Shown: positions 16,691-25,754, numbered from the stretch's first letter. The stretch: 64,000 bases of DNA from Bacillus_BD oryzisoli (GCF_036670025.1 NZ_CP137640.1:2576001-2640000); one strand, 5' to 3'. Notes: a model not told the origin generated them from the letters alone. Made by a program: numbers and translations.

Positions 16691-19291
16691 ATGAGTTCTT
16701 TGGTTCTCGGTTTTCAGGAAATGGAAAAAACACAGCAAAGTCTTGTTGGCGGAAAAGGGGTACATTTGGGGGAATTATCCAAAATAGAAGCTATCCAAGT
16801 ACCCGAGGGATTTTGTGTAACAACATTGGGCTATCAAAAAGCCATCGAACAAAACGAAACATATCATGCTTTGTTGGATCGATTATCCATGCTAAAAGTA
16901 GAGGATCGAGAGCCTATTGGTGAAATCAGCCGGAAGATTCGCCAAATCCTTATCGAAGTAGAAATTCCTTCCGATGTGGTGCAAGCAGTTACTCACTATC
17001 TCTCCCAGCTTGGTGATGAACAGGCTTATGCCGTTCGTTCGAGTGCGACCGCTGAGGATCTGCCAAATGCCTCTTTTGCTGGTCAACAAGACACCTATTT
17101 AAATATCATCGGAAAAGAACCCATCCTGCAGCATATTAAAAAATGTTGGGCTTCTCTTTTTACGGAACGCGCGGTCATCTACCGGATGCAAAATGGATTT
17201 GACCATAGACAAGTTTATATATCTGTTATTGTTCAAAGGATGGTTTTTCCACAGGCTTCAGGGATTTTATTTACTGCTGACCCAATTACTTCCAACCACA
17301 AGCTGCTGTCAATCGATGCCAGTTTTGGACTTGGAGAAGCGCTGGTCTCTGGCTTGGTATCTGCCGATTGCTATAAGGTGAAAGAGAATAAAATCGTCAA
17401 TAAGATGATAGCAGCTAAAAAATTGGCTATCAATGGACGAAAAGAAGGCGGGACCGAGACACAAGAGATCGATCCTGATCAGCAAAAGATGCAAACACTT
17501 ACTGACCAACAAATTTTACAACTGGCACGTATCGGAAGACAGATCGAAGCTTATTTTGGTTGTCCGCAAGATATCGAATGGTGTTTGGTTGATGATACCT
17601 TTTATATTGTCCAGAGCCGTCCAATCACAACTCTTTTTCCCATCCCTGAAGCGAATGATCAAGAAAACCACGTCTTTATATCTGTCGGCCATCAGCAAAT
17701 GATGACAGACCCCATCAAACCATTGGGATTGTCTTTTTTCCTGTTAACGACACCTGCCCCAATGCGTAAAGCTGGTGGAAGGTTGTTTGTTGATGTCACA
17801 GCTAAACTGGCTTCACCTGCCAGTAGAAACGTTTTATTGAGTGCTATGGGACAACACGATCCACTCATGAAAGACGCCATTATGAACATCATTGAGCATG
17901 GAGATTTTATAAAATCGTTACCAAATGATCATGAAGCACCAAGGCCCACGAGAGGCAATCCCGATAGGCTGGCGCAAATTGAAAATAATCCCTCAATCGT
18001 ATCTGATTTGATTAAGAAGAGTCAAACATCCATAGAAGAGTTAAAACAAAACATCCAAACGAAATCAGGATCAGATTTATTTGATTTTATTCTAGAAGAT
18101 ATTCAAGTATTAAAGAAGATTTTATTTGACCCACAAAGTTCTGCTGTATTTATGGCTGCTATAAATGCTTCAACATGGATTAATGAAAAAATGAACGAGT
18201 GGTTAGGTGAAATAAACGCTGCAGACACGCTTTCTCAATCTGTACCAAACAATATTACTTCGGAAATGGGTCTGGCGTTATTGGATGTCGCAGATGCGAT
18301 TCGTCCTTATCCAGAAGTAATTAATTATTTACTACATGTGAAAGATGAAAACTTTTTGGATGAACTGGTTAAGTTTGATGGTGGACAGGAAGCTAGAGAT
18401 GCAATAATCTCTTTTCTCAATAAATACGGAATGCGATGTGCCGGAGAAATCGATTTGACGAAAACTCGCTGGAGTGAAAAACCAGTTACACTTGTCCCCA
18501 TGATTCTTGGTAATATCAAAAATTTTGAACCAAATGCTGGCAAGAGCAAATTCGAGCAAGGGCAGCGTGTTGCTTTGGAAAAGGAAAAAGAGTTAATAGA
18601 CCGATTGAAACAATTACCGAATGGTGAAGAAAAGGCCAAAGAAACAAAACGAAAGATTGACCTAATCCGTAATTTCATCGGGTATCGTGAATATCCAAAA
18701 TACGGCATGATTAATCGCTACTTCGTTTATAAGCAAGCGTTACTGAAAGAAGCCGAACGACTGGTACAAGCAAACGTTATTCATGAAAAAGAGGATATTT
18801 ACTATCTAACGTTTGATGAATTGCATGAAGTCGTACGCAAAAATCAACTGGATGACGAGATCATTCGCAAACGAAAAGACGAGTACAAAATATATGAAAA
18901 ATTAACACCACCACGTGTGATCACGTCTGATGGTGAAATCATTACAGGTAAGTACAAACGAGAAAATCTCCCAATCGATGCTATTGCAGGCCTCCCGGTT
19001 TCCTCCGGAGTGATAGAGGGAAGGGCACGTGTGATTTTAAACATAGAGGATGCTAATCTAGAAGAGGGAGATATATTAGTCACCGCCTTTACGGACCCGA
19101 GCTGGACACCATTGTTTGTATCCATAAAAGGCCTGGTCACCGAGGTAGGCGGCTTAATGACCCATGGAGCGGTTATCGCACGTGAATATGGCTTACCAGC
19201 AGTTGTTGGGGTAGAGAATGCTACTAAACTGATCAAAGATGGGCAGCGAATTCGGGTACATGGCACAGAAGGGTATGTTGAATTATTGTAA
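16691..19291 (+). CDS. rph: Rifampin phosphotransferase
   Basis: Inactivates rifamycins by phosphorylating the C21 hydroxyl with ATP, giving AMP and phosphate. Three domains in PEP-synthase order: an ATP-grasp domain (residues 1 to about 315, with VGGKGVHLGEL and YAVRSSATAEDLP), the rifampin-binding domain (about 316-750) and a swivelling domain with the phosphorylated His at residue 825 in GLMTHGAVIAREYG. The 866-residue length and the His position match the Listeria monocytogenes enzyme from memory, and the family resemblance is high throughout. The ATG at 16691 has AAGGAGA eight bases upstream; an earlier in-frame ATG at 16667 has none. The gene appears complete, so rifamycin resistance is a reasonable inference but expression must be shown. 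Confidence 0.93.
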   Translation: MSSLVLGFQEMEKTQQSLVGGKGVHLGELSKIEAIQVPEGFCVTTLGYQKAIEQNETYHALLDRLSMLKVEDREPIGEISRKIRQILIEVEIPSDVVQAVTHYLSQLGDEQAYAVRSSATAEDLPNASFAGQQDTYLNIIGKEPILQHIKKCWASLFTERAVIYRMQNGFDHRQVYISVIVQRMVFPQASGILFTADPITSNHKLLSIDASFGLGEALVSGLVSADCYKVKENKIVNKMIAAKKLAINGRKEGGTETQEIDPDQQKMQTLTDQQILQLARIGRQIEAYFGCPQDIEWCLVDDTFYIVQSRPITTLFPIPEANDQENHVFISVGHQQMMTDPIKPLGLSFFLLTTPAPMRKAGGRLFVDVTAKLASPASRNVLLSAMGQHDPLMKDAIMNIIEHGDFIKSLPNDHEAPRPTRGNPDRLAQIENNPSIVSDLIKKSQTSIEELKQNIQTKSGSDLFDFILEDIQVLKKILFDPQSSAVFMAAINASTWINEKMNEWLGEINAADTLSQSVPNNITSEMGLALLDVADAIRPYPEVINYLLHVKDENFLDELVKFDGGQEARDAIISFLNKYGMRCAGEIDLTKTRWSEKPVTLVPMILGNIKNFEPNAGKSKFEQGQRVALEKEKELIDRLKQLPNGEEKAKETKRKIDLIRNFIGYREYPKYGMINRYFVYKQALLKEAERLVQANVIHEKEDIYYLTFDELHEVVRKNQLDDEIIRKRKDEYKIYEKLTPPRVITSDGEIITGKYKRENLPIDAIAGLPVSSGVIEGRARVILNIEDANLEEGDILVTAFTDPSWTPLFVSIKGLVTEVGGLMTHGAVIAREYGLPAVVGVENATKLIKDGQRIRVHGTEGYVELL

Positions 19292-19336
19292 TGGCTGATT
19301 ACTATAAGATTTCATGAGTTTTCCAATTATTTTATG

Positions 19337-19370
19337 AAGCGACGCAAAACATACATTTGCGTCGCTTTTT
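19337..19370 (+). terminator. Terminator of rph
   Basis: AAGCGACGCAAA pairs with TTTGCGTCGCTT, followed by TTT. It is about 45 bp after the rph stop codon. Confidence 0.85.
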
Positions 19371-19395
19371 GCATGGGAAACAGGGGACCTGGTTG

Positions 19396-19694
19396 AATTT
19401 TTTAAAAAGGCTCTGTTATAATTCATTGTTGATTTTTGTGTAGGTATATAAATTCATAGGCGGAGAATTTCCGACTAAATGTATATAGTGGAGGTTTATT
19501 AGCAGATATAGGCGGAGATATTCCGATTAACTGCTCTAAATAAGACAAAATCTAAAGATTTGGATAATATAAACGGAAAAACTTCTTTTATTTTTAGGGA
19601 AATATGGGTATTTCCCAAAATAAACGGAATTTTTCCGTTTATTTTTCAAATACAGGGAGATCTACATTCAGTTATAACAGAGCCTTTAAAAAAA
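19396..19694. mobile_element. MITE-like element with ~24-bp terminal inverted repeats
   Basis: The ends TTTAAAAAGGCTCTGTTATA (to 19420) and its inverse TATAACAGAGCCTTTAAAAA (from 19673) form near-perfect terminal inverted repeats around about 250 bp with no coding capacity. The interior repeats the word TAGGCGGAGA-N2-TTCCGA twice, and further in it has an AAACGGAA/TTCCGTTT palindrome. Size, ends and lack of a transposase suggest a miniature inverted-repeat element, so other copies are expected in the genome. It separates rph from paaK. Confidence 0.7.
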
Positions 19695-19697
19695 TTA

Positions 19698-19756
19698 AAC
19701 AAACTGTCAAATAGCAGAATGATAGTTTGTTAAACGACAGAATTTTCTGTTATTAT
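19698..19756 (+). promoter_or_regulatory. Promoter and palindromic operator candidates for the CoA-ligase gene
   Basis: Inverted repeat AACAAACTGTC (19698-19708) / GATAGTTTGTT (19721-19731), then a perfect ACAGAA-TT-TTCTGT palindrome (19736-19749) placed between a TTGTTA -35-like box (19727-19732) and TATTAT (19751-19756, 18-bp spacing). The position suggests control by a repressor, possibly of the TetR type. Confidence 0.5.
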
Positions 19757-19796
19757 ATTAATTAATGAAAGGGTTTACATAAAAGGAGGAAATGGA

Positions 19797-21128
19797 ATGA
19801 TTTCTGAAAAACAAAAAGAAGAGTTTATGGAGCCACAATCCCATGTAGAGGAAATTCAAGCAAAAAAACTGCAAAAGCAGTTAGACTATATTTTCAATCA
19901 TTCGTTATTCTATCAAAAGAAATATGCTGAGGCAGGGATTAAAAGAAGGGATATTCAAGAACTATCTGATCTAGCAAAACTCCCGTTTACATATAAGCAT
20001 GAAATCAGGGAAAGTCAAAATACACTTCCGCCGCTAGGGACTCATGCAGTGGTAGGGTTAGAGGATATTATTCGTATCCATTCCTCATCAGGAACAACAG
20101 GTCGTCCAACATATGTTGGGCTGACAAGACATGATTTTGATGTTTGGACTGAAATGCTTGCGCGTGTATGTTATACACATGGAATTCGAAAAGACAGCAT
20201 CGTGGTTTTCGCCATGGGTCTTTCCTTTTTTGTGGGAAGTTCGATGAAAGACGGCATTGAAAGATTAGGGGCTACATTTATTCCGGTTGGAACAGGCGCT
20301 TCAGATCGCGTGGTTCAAAGTATTATAGACTTCCATGCAGATACATTATATTGTACACCATCCTATGCTACTTATTTAGCTGAATTTGTACGAAAAAACT
20401 ATCACATGGAACCATCAGAACTGGGTCTTACATTAATGTGTGTCGGCGGTGAACCTGGTGGAGGTCTTCCGGAAGTCCGCAAAAAGATTGAACAGGATTG
20501 GGGATGTAAAGTACTCGAGGCCATGGGAAATGCAGATATGGCTCCTGTCTTATTCAGCGAATGTCCTGAACAAAACGGCATGCATTTCATTGGTTCGGAC
20601 TATGTCATTTGTGAAATTATCGATCCTGAAACAGGTGAAGTGGTGCCTGAGAGTGATCATATGGAAGGCGAACTCGTGTATACAGCGATTGATCGGGAAT
20701 GTGTACCGCTTGTCCGTTTCCGAACAAGGGATTTAGTTCAAGTGGATACGACTCCATGTAAGTGTGGAAGAAACAGCTTCCGGTTACGTTGCATTGGAAG
20801 AACCGATGATATGCTCATTATTCGCGGAGTCAATGTTTTTCCAACGGCAATTAAAGATGTTGTTAACAGTTTTAGACCAAAAACCAATGGTGAGTTTCAA
20901 ATCGTGTTGAAGGAAAAGCCGCCATTAGCAGAACCACCTCTTCCAATTAAGGTGGAATGCTCGAATGATTTAGCTGAACAAGAAAAAGCCGCATTGAAAA
21001 AGGAAATCGAATCGGTATTACGTGCGAAATTGTTCTTCTCTGCCGATGTTCAGTTAGTACCAGAAGGATCCTTGCCACGCTTTGAAATGAAAGCAAAGTA
21101 TACAGAGGATTTATATATGAAGGCATAG
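19797..21128 (+). CDS. paaK: Phenylacetate-CoA ligase family enzyme
   Basis: Activates an aryl acid (phenylacetate in the type member) to its CoA thioester with ATP, forming an acyl-adenylate. The 443-residue protein has the AMP-binding P-loop HSSSGTTGRPTYVG near residue 94, the zinc or Cys region CKCGRNSFRLR and the C-terminal hinge GRTDDMLIIRGVNVFP near residue 331, all diagnostic of the PaaK group rather than other AMP-forming ligases. AAAGGAGG lies before the ATG. No other phenylacetate genes (paaABCDE, paaG and so on) are nearby, so the true substrate could be another aromatic acid; the symbol is given for the family. Confidence 0.85.
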   Translation: MISEKQKEEFMEPQSHVEEIQAKKLQKQLDYIFNHSLFYQKKYAEAGIKRRDIQELSDLAKLPFTYKHEIRESQNTLPPLGTHAVVGLEDIIRIHSSSGTTGRPTYVGLTRHDFDVWTEMLARVCYTHGIRKDSIVVFAMGLSFFVGSSMKDGIERLGATFIPVGTGASDRVVQSIIDFHADTLYCTPSYATYLAEFVRKNYHMEPSELGLTLMCVGGEPGGGLPEVRKKIEQDWGCKVLEAMGNADMAPVLFSECPEQNGMHFIGSDYVICEIIDPETGEVVPESDHMEGELVYTAIDRECVPLVRFRTRDLVQVDTTPCKCGRNSFRLRCIGRTDDMLIIRGVNVFPTAIKDVVNSFRPKTNGEFQIVLKEKPPLAEPPLPIKVECSNDLAEQEKAALKKEIESVLRAKLFFSADVQLVPEGSLPRFEMKAKYTEDLYMKA

Positions 21129-21238
21129 ATTTGAAACTTAAAAGAATGGAAACGCGGGTACAGTTCGAGACTGCTGAAAAAGCTTCTTCGTTAGCGATTT
21201 TAGACAGGTATTGCACAAAATCCGTTGGTGCTGAAAGA

Positions 21239-21640
21239 AATCAATTGTGATAAGTCTGATAAGCTAGCGAAAAAAGAAAAAAGATCAAGCTTCGGTAGCC
21301 AATAAGAGTGATAGGCTACCGAAAAAAGAAAAAGGATCAAGCTTCGGTAGCCAATAGGGGTGATAGTCTACCGGAAAAGGGAAAAAGATCAAGCTTCGGT
21401 AGCCTATCAGGCTGATAAGCTACCGAAAAAGGAAAAAAGATCAAGCTTCAGTAGCCAATAAAGGTGATAGGCTACCGAAAAAGGAAAAATGATCATACTT
21501 CGATACCCAATAAGAGAGATAGGCTACCGAAAAAGGAAAAATGAATAAGCTTCGGTAGCCAATAAAGGTGATAGGCTACTGAAAAAGGAAAAATGATCAT
21601 ACTTCGGTAGCCAATAAGAGTTATAAGCTACCGAAAAAAG
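21239..21640. repeat. Tandem array of 52-bp units, each a stem-loop
   Basis: Seven full units plus a worn first unit, with the TTCGG (or variant) of each at 21291, 21343, 21395, 21447, 21499, 21551 and 21603, an exact 52-bp period. Each unit contains CGGTAGCC, about 12 bases, then GGCTACCG, forming a hairpin, followed by an A-rich linker AAAAAGGAAAAA-GATCA. Both arms and linker are conserved with scattered substitutions, so this is not a CRISPR array. The 162 bp before it (21129-21290) hold no gene. Confidence 0.85.
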
Positions 21641-21835
21641 AAGTCGCATTACCTGCATTATGAAGATCATAATCTTCGCACCTTTACTATATTTAGCAGA
21701 GAATGTACGTTTATTCATACAAATATGTACTTTTTCAGTAGTCTCTGATGGTTCTTACGTTTCACTAGGTGAAGAGCTAGAATTCGTACCCGCATTTCCC
21801 GTTAGACATCCGTGTCTGTCCTATACTCCAATTAT

Positions 21836-22105
21836 TTCGGTATGTATACAAGCTGCAGAGCACTTAAAGGGTAAGTCTGACCGAGGAAAACATGTCCATT
21901 CTTTTTTTTCTCTTCTGATAAGGCTTTAGCTGCCCAATCATTTAATTTATACTGTCCTTTTGTTATTCTCATTTTACAAATCCCGCAACCTCCGCCAATA
22001 CAACCCATAAGGAACTTTCATTCCCTGCAACTTAGCAACTTCCACAACTGACATTGTGTCGGGAAAATAGAAACTATTATTTTTTAAGGTTATTTTAAAC
22101 ATTTC
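21836..22105 (-). pseudogene. Decayed copy of the 2Fe-2S ferredoxin gene at 52580-52849
   Basis: The minus strand is recognisably the same gene as 52580-52849, including the stretch for the Cys cluster loop. It has indels (for example an extra base in the Cys loop region near 22005) that break the frame. The flanking DNA on the 3' side in this orientation also matches the other locus. Confidence 0.75.
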
Positions 22106-22159
22106 TTTTAACTTCTTTCTTTGTTTTGTTAGAGATATTGAAACATGGATAATAAATTA

Positions 22160-22340
22160 AATCCAGTTTACTATTTTTGTATCATAAAGAACCAAAGGGA
22201 CAATTCCTTGTCCCAATTTGGATCATCATTTTGGGACGTAGTACATATCCCACACGATTACTATTTTCCCTTTTTGCCACTGGATTTTCATCAAATGAGA
22301 CCCAATCACTATAGCTTCCTGCATATAGCTTTACATTTTG
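22160..22340 (-). pseudogene. Decayed 3' end of a sulfurtransferase gene
   Basis: Bases 22160-22340 match the ferredoxin-sulfurtransferase spacer and the last ~30 codons of the rhodanese gene at 52910-53100, including codons for LYAGSYSDWVSF-like sequence. The similarity stops abruptly near 22340, where it joins a GNAT remnant. Confidence 0.7.
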
Positions 22341-22345
22341 AATGC

Positions 22346-22440
22346 CTGCCTTTTTTTAACTTAATTCATAATTATAAAATTGTGAATACTGTATATATCC
22401 ATTTTTTTATATAGTCTTGGAACAGAGTAATTATCTGGTT
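22346..22440 (-). pseudogene. 3' scrap of a GNAT gene, related to 63673-64000
   Basis: TTCATAATTATAAAATTGTG and the following bases match the 3' end of the acetyltransferase pseudogene at 63682-63760. It is fused directly to the sulfurtransferase remnant, so a deletion or recombination joined the two. Confidence 0.6.
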
Positions 22441-22468
22441 TATCTGATGAAAGCAATTATTAAGATAT

Positions 22469-22566
22469 ATTTTAATCCCTTCTTTATTATGTACATGCCT
22501 CCGTTTTCTGTTCTGACGGGGGCAAGAGTGAATACGGGAATCGCTTGCAGGCGGTCCTGTTTTTTG
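22469..22566 (+). repeat. Copy 1 of a ~95-nt structured element ending in a terminator
   Basis: Shares TTCTGACGGGGGC-R-AGAGTGAATA and the terminal hairpin CGGGATCGC-TTGCA-GGCGGTCCTG plus T6 with 55291-55387 and 62450-62539. This copy has one extra A in the stem and has lost the upstream small hairpin, so it looks degenerate. Confidence 0.65.
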
Positions 22567-22638
22567 TTGAACTAACGTTCAGTTTACTTTAAAAAGTGAT
22601 AGACGATATTGATGAAATAATTGAGGGGGAGAAAATAG

Positions 22639-22761
22639 TTGAATGAAGAAATAAAAAGTTCTTATTTAGGAAAAGTTATAGCAGTTAGTTTAAGTTATAA
22701 ACATTCATTTTGTAAAGAAAATCGACAAAGTATAAAATTAGTTAAAGGATTCCAATTTTAA
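22639..22761 (+). pseudogene. N-terminal fragment of a MOSC-domain protein
   Basis: TTG start with GGGGGAG seven bases upstream gives 40 residues, MNEEIKSSYLGKVIAVSLSY and on to SIKLVKGFQF, then TAA. The K-V-x-A-V-S-L-S-x-x-H-x-F and Q-S-I-x-L motifs are the opening of MOSC domain proteins (molybdenum cofactor sulfurase C-terminal type), normally ~150 residues. No remainder follows. A minus-strand open frame at 22742-22924 has no ribosome site and is not recognised. Confidence 0.5.
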
Positions 22762-22958
22762 TGGTATTTACAATGTTAATTCGGTTGCTAATTCTGTTTG
22801 GATTTTCCTTCCAAATGCGTTTTTGTACTTCAAAACTAAGCTGCTTAAATTTATGGTGATCTTTTTCCCAAGATCCTTTAAGAGGGAAAGTCAATTCGTG
22901 TATAAGTTGACCTTTTCTAATCATCTTAAGAGATATACAAAATAGAAGAAGGTGTATT

Positions 22959-24068
22959 ATGGTAAAAATTTGTTATCGGTCATTCACCATCATTTCTTTA
23001 AGCATGGTCTTTATACTAATGTCTTCCTGCGGTCAGTCACAAAGTAAAGACGAAAATCACAGTACGAATAAAACTCCTCGCGAGGTTTTAGGTTTCTACA
23101 CAGAACAGGAAGGAACATATCCAGGATCTCAACCTACAGTTGACTCGCAATTCTCCCGTTTAAGCATCATTGCACCTTTTTGGTATAAGCTTGATGATAA
23201 ACGTCCAGGCAGTCTTATAGAATCCGTTACAGCAGATCATAAAAGAAAGGTTATTCAGAGTGCTCATGAAAAACACCTAAAGGTATATATGGTTGTACAT
23301 AATCTCTTTTATGAAACCGTGGAGAAGGGGAAGCAGGTAGCGAGTAATGTACTCGATAACGATAAAACCCGCGATGTTTTCATTCAGAACTTACGCAATG
23401 AAATGAATCAATTTAAATATGACGGTATTAATATTGACATGGAAAATTTGTATTTGACTGACCGGGATTCCTTTAGCCAGATGATAAAAGAATTGTCTGA
23501 TGCACTAAATCGTGATGGAAAAGTAGTTACGGTTTCAGTCCCGGCAAATACAGGTGATTCCCGTGCTAATCCCTGGTCACCGTGGTTTGATTACGAAAAG
23601 CTTGCTCTATTTTCAGATGGGTTAATGATTATGACATACGATGAACACAACCCAAGAACAAAACCCGGGTCAACAGCATCAGTCGATTGGACAGAAGCAA
23701 CAATTCGTTATGCTTTGAAACATGAAGTGCCACCATCAAAAATTTTACTCGGTATCGCTGGTTATGGATGGGATTGGGATACAACAGCAGGCAAAGCCAA
23801 GTATAGCTCCTATGAAGAGTTAATGGGTCAGAAAACAAAATATAAAGCTAAAGTTCTATGGGACTCCCGTTCGAAAACACCTCATTTCAGTTACGTAGAT
23901 GAAGAACAAAATAGCCACCAGGTTTGGTTTGAGAATAGCGATAGTCTGCGGTATAAGCTAGACCTTGTAGAGAAATATAACTTACGAGGAATCGGGATTT
24001 GGCGGCTCGGCTTAGAAGACCCAAAGTACTGGACGACAATACCTGAGATAATAAAAGTAAAAAAGTGA
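22959..24068 (+). CDS. GH18-family lipoprotein (spore-type glycosylase or chitinase-like)
   Basis: Lipid-anchored protein: signal peptide with lipobox LMSSC (Cys near residue 24). The rest is a GH18 TIM barrel. The active-site strand reads DGINIDMENL (about residue 158), keeping the catalytic Glu of the DGxxxDxE motif, and LMIMTYDEH and GIAGYGWDWD are later barrel motifs. Related to the catalytic domains of YaaH/SleL- and YvbX-like proteins that act on N-acetylglucosamine in spore cortex, but without LysM domains. 369 residues. GAAGGTG precedes the ATG. It is flanked by decayed DNA on both sides but is itself intact. Confidence 0.85.
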   Translation: MVKICYRSFTIISLSMVFILMSSCGQSQSKDENHSTNKTPREVLGFYTEQEGTYPGSQPTVDSQFSRLSIIAPFWYKLDDKRPGSLIESVTADHKRKVIQSAHEKHLKVYMVVHNLFYETVEKGKQVASNVLDNDKTRDVFIQNLRNEMNQFKYDGINIDMENLYLTDRDSFSQMIKELSDALNRDGKVVTVSVPANTGDSRANPWSPWFDYEKLALFSDGLMIMTYDEHNPRTKPGSTASVDWTEATIRYALKHEVPPSKILLGIAGYGWDWDTTAGKAKYSSYEELMGQKTKYKAKVLWDSRSKTPHFSYVDEEQNSHQVWFENSDSLRYKLDLVEKYNLRGIGIWRLGLEDPKYWTTIPEIIKVKK

Positions 24069-24727
24069 TGGAATGGTCATCCCAATCCTGAATATGGGTT
24101 CTGAAACAAGGAATGCTTCAGATGGAATAGACAAGTTTGATTTTGACCTAACGAGGGTAAAGAACGAAGATTTAGCTGCCGAAAATTCTTGGTGGCTTTT
24201 TCTTATTCAACGGTCAGAATAGTTGCAACCAATCAAAAAGGATTAATCTCCCAAAAGTGCATATCATATCCTGGATGACCAGGCAATGCTCCAATTACTA
24301 TGGTATATATCAATTGTCATACCTTTCCCAATTTTTTTATAAATATGTCTTGACAAATAATTTTGAAATTCCTTATTGATAAATTTGGCGAATAAATATT
24401 TTCATTAAATTACTTTTTAAAAAGTTGTTGAGTACATGGTTAATAACATTTGGAAAGGTAATATTTTTTACTGCGCAGTACGACTACTTATGTAAGCGGT
24501 ACCATCAATGAGTGCCTGGTACCGAAAGAGTAATAAGATCAATGGCTTACCAACCAAATCTTATTAAATTTATAATAACAAAATTATTATAAGAATTCAT
24601 TGGTATTTGTTGGTTTATGTCTAATTAGTCGAAAATTAAAGATAGATAGGTGTTCAAACGGTTGCAGCTTAACACACAATCCGATGATAATATGCAATAA
24701 AAAATGTAGTTGTTGAACAAACTGGGT

Positions 24728-24758
24728 GCGATTCTTCAATAACGAAGGATCGCTTTTT
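24728..24758 (+). terminator. Intrinsic terminator
   Basis: GCGATTCTTC pairs with GAAGGATCGC (one G-T pair) around a 6-nt loop, then T5. The stretch between the GH18 gene and this hairpin (24069-24727) contains no recognisable gene. Confidence 0.75.
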
Positions 24759-24761
24759 ACT

Positions 24762-24829
24762 ATTCAATTAAGGGGCAGACAAACGGGTGCAAGAGTTCTG
24801 AGCAATGCTATATGGTCTGCTTTTTCTTA
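24762..24829 (+). repeat. Copy 1 of a GGGGCAGAC...GTCTGC terminator-type repeat
   Basis: ATTCAATTAAGGGGCAGAC, then CGGGTGCAAGAGTTC and GCTATAT, ending in a CTGCTTTTTCTT tail. It is nearly the same as 56413-56482, and the last third recurs at about 57385-57425. The outer GCAGAC/GTCTGC pair could form the base of a hairpin before the T tract. Confidence 0.6.
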
Positions 24830-24923
24830 AAGGGTTGGGTGAAGAAGGTATAATTTTTATTTTTTGAAAATCTAATTTAATTGAAAAATTAATGTAATTA
24901 GAGAAGAGAGGGAGTTTGTGATA

Positions 24924-25082
24924 ATGATAAAAGGTTTCGGGGGAATATTTGGGAGAACTAAAAATCTAAATGCAGTAAAAAAATGGTACAGTGAAGTGTT
25001 GAAGATTGAAATAGAAAATTGGAATGGGACTATTATCAAACCCCATCAGGAAATGAAACGCCTTTTTACTAGGGAGATCTGA
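24924..25082 (+). pseudogene. Truncated copy of the VOC-family gene at 57522-57872
   Basis: The 52 codons from ATG match the N-terminal half of the 57522 gene (IKGFGGIFGRTKNL-type start, then KKWYSEVLKIEIENWNGTII), including its ribosome site and about 100 bp upstream. A frameshift after the KP codons leads to a TGA, and the C-terminal half is missing. A 9-bp perfect hairpin (25197-25220) follows. Confidence 0.75.
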
Positions 25083-25331
25083 ATTGTACTAAAATGATTG
25101 GATAAATATTAAGAAGCCCAGCTTTGTCCCTCAAGAAAATGGACAAGGATCTTATTTTATAAAAGAGAAATAAACTTAATTGAAAAAGTAACCGGTGCAT
25201 TACTGGAATTTCAGTAATGCCTATTTCTTCTTCAACTATAGGAGGTTAGTTTAATAAAATCACCTTATTTGGTAATATATAGAAAAAGAGGGTTTACTAC
25301 ACTGAAAGATATTAAGGGGTGCTAAGTAATA

Positions 25332-25754
25332 ATGACAACGAATAAAAAAACAGCTGGTAGTAAAAAGTTGTCTGGTCCTGAACAGGTAGCGGAATTTATA
25401 AGCAACCTTGAACATCCACTTAAAGAAGAAATTGCCATGGTTCGAAAGATCATTTTAAGCACTGATAAAAAAATTACTGAACATATTAAATGGAATGCAC
25501 CTAGCTTTTGTTATGAAGGTGAAGATCGAATTACATTTAATCTTCATGGAAAAGGATTTTTTCGACTCGTATTTCATTGTGGTGCTAAGGTAAAAGACCG
25601 AAATACAAATGAACAACTGATTATTGATACTAGTGGGCTATTAGAATGGAAAGCAGTTGACAGGGCTATGATGAAATTTACTGATAAAAAGGACATTAAT
25701 GCTAAAGAAGAAAAACTTAAAGAAATAATCACGAAGTGGCTAGAGGTTATTTAA
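25332..25754 (+). CDS. DUF1801 (YdhG-like) domain protein
   Basis: The 140-residue soluble protein has a basic N-terminus and a YdhG/DUF1801 fold: LKEEIAMVRKIIL, then HIKWNAPSFCYEGEDRITFNLHG, the conserved W-N/G-x-P-x-F/Y signature of the family. Proteins of this group are small alpha/beta domains of unknown activity, some near iron or stress genes. The ATG has an AAGGGGTG-like site upstream at a slightly long distance. Monocistronic, between decayed genes. Confidence 0.75.
   Translation: MTTNKKTAGSKKLSGPEQVAEFISNLEHPLKEEIAMVRKIILSTDKKITEHIKWNAPSFCYEGEDRITFNLHGKGFFRLVFHCGAKVKDRNTNEQLIIDTSGLLEWKAVDRAMMKFTDKKDINAKEEKLKEIITKWLEVI

Noticed and set aside
16431..16733. 100-residue minus-strand open frame before rph
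   Set aside because: Covers a terminator-type hairpin and the rph start; no RBS.
21239..21640. 52-bp repeats as a CRISPR array
   Set aside because: The whole unit including the part between hairpin arms is conserved, so there are no unique spacers, and no cas genes are near.
22742..22924. 60-residue minus-strand open frame upstream of the GH18 gene
   Set aside because: No ribosome site and overlaps the MOSC fragment. The product has normal composition but matches nothing I recognise, so it is left out.
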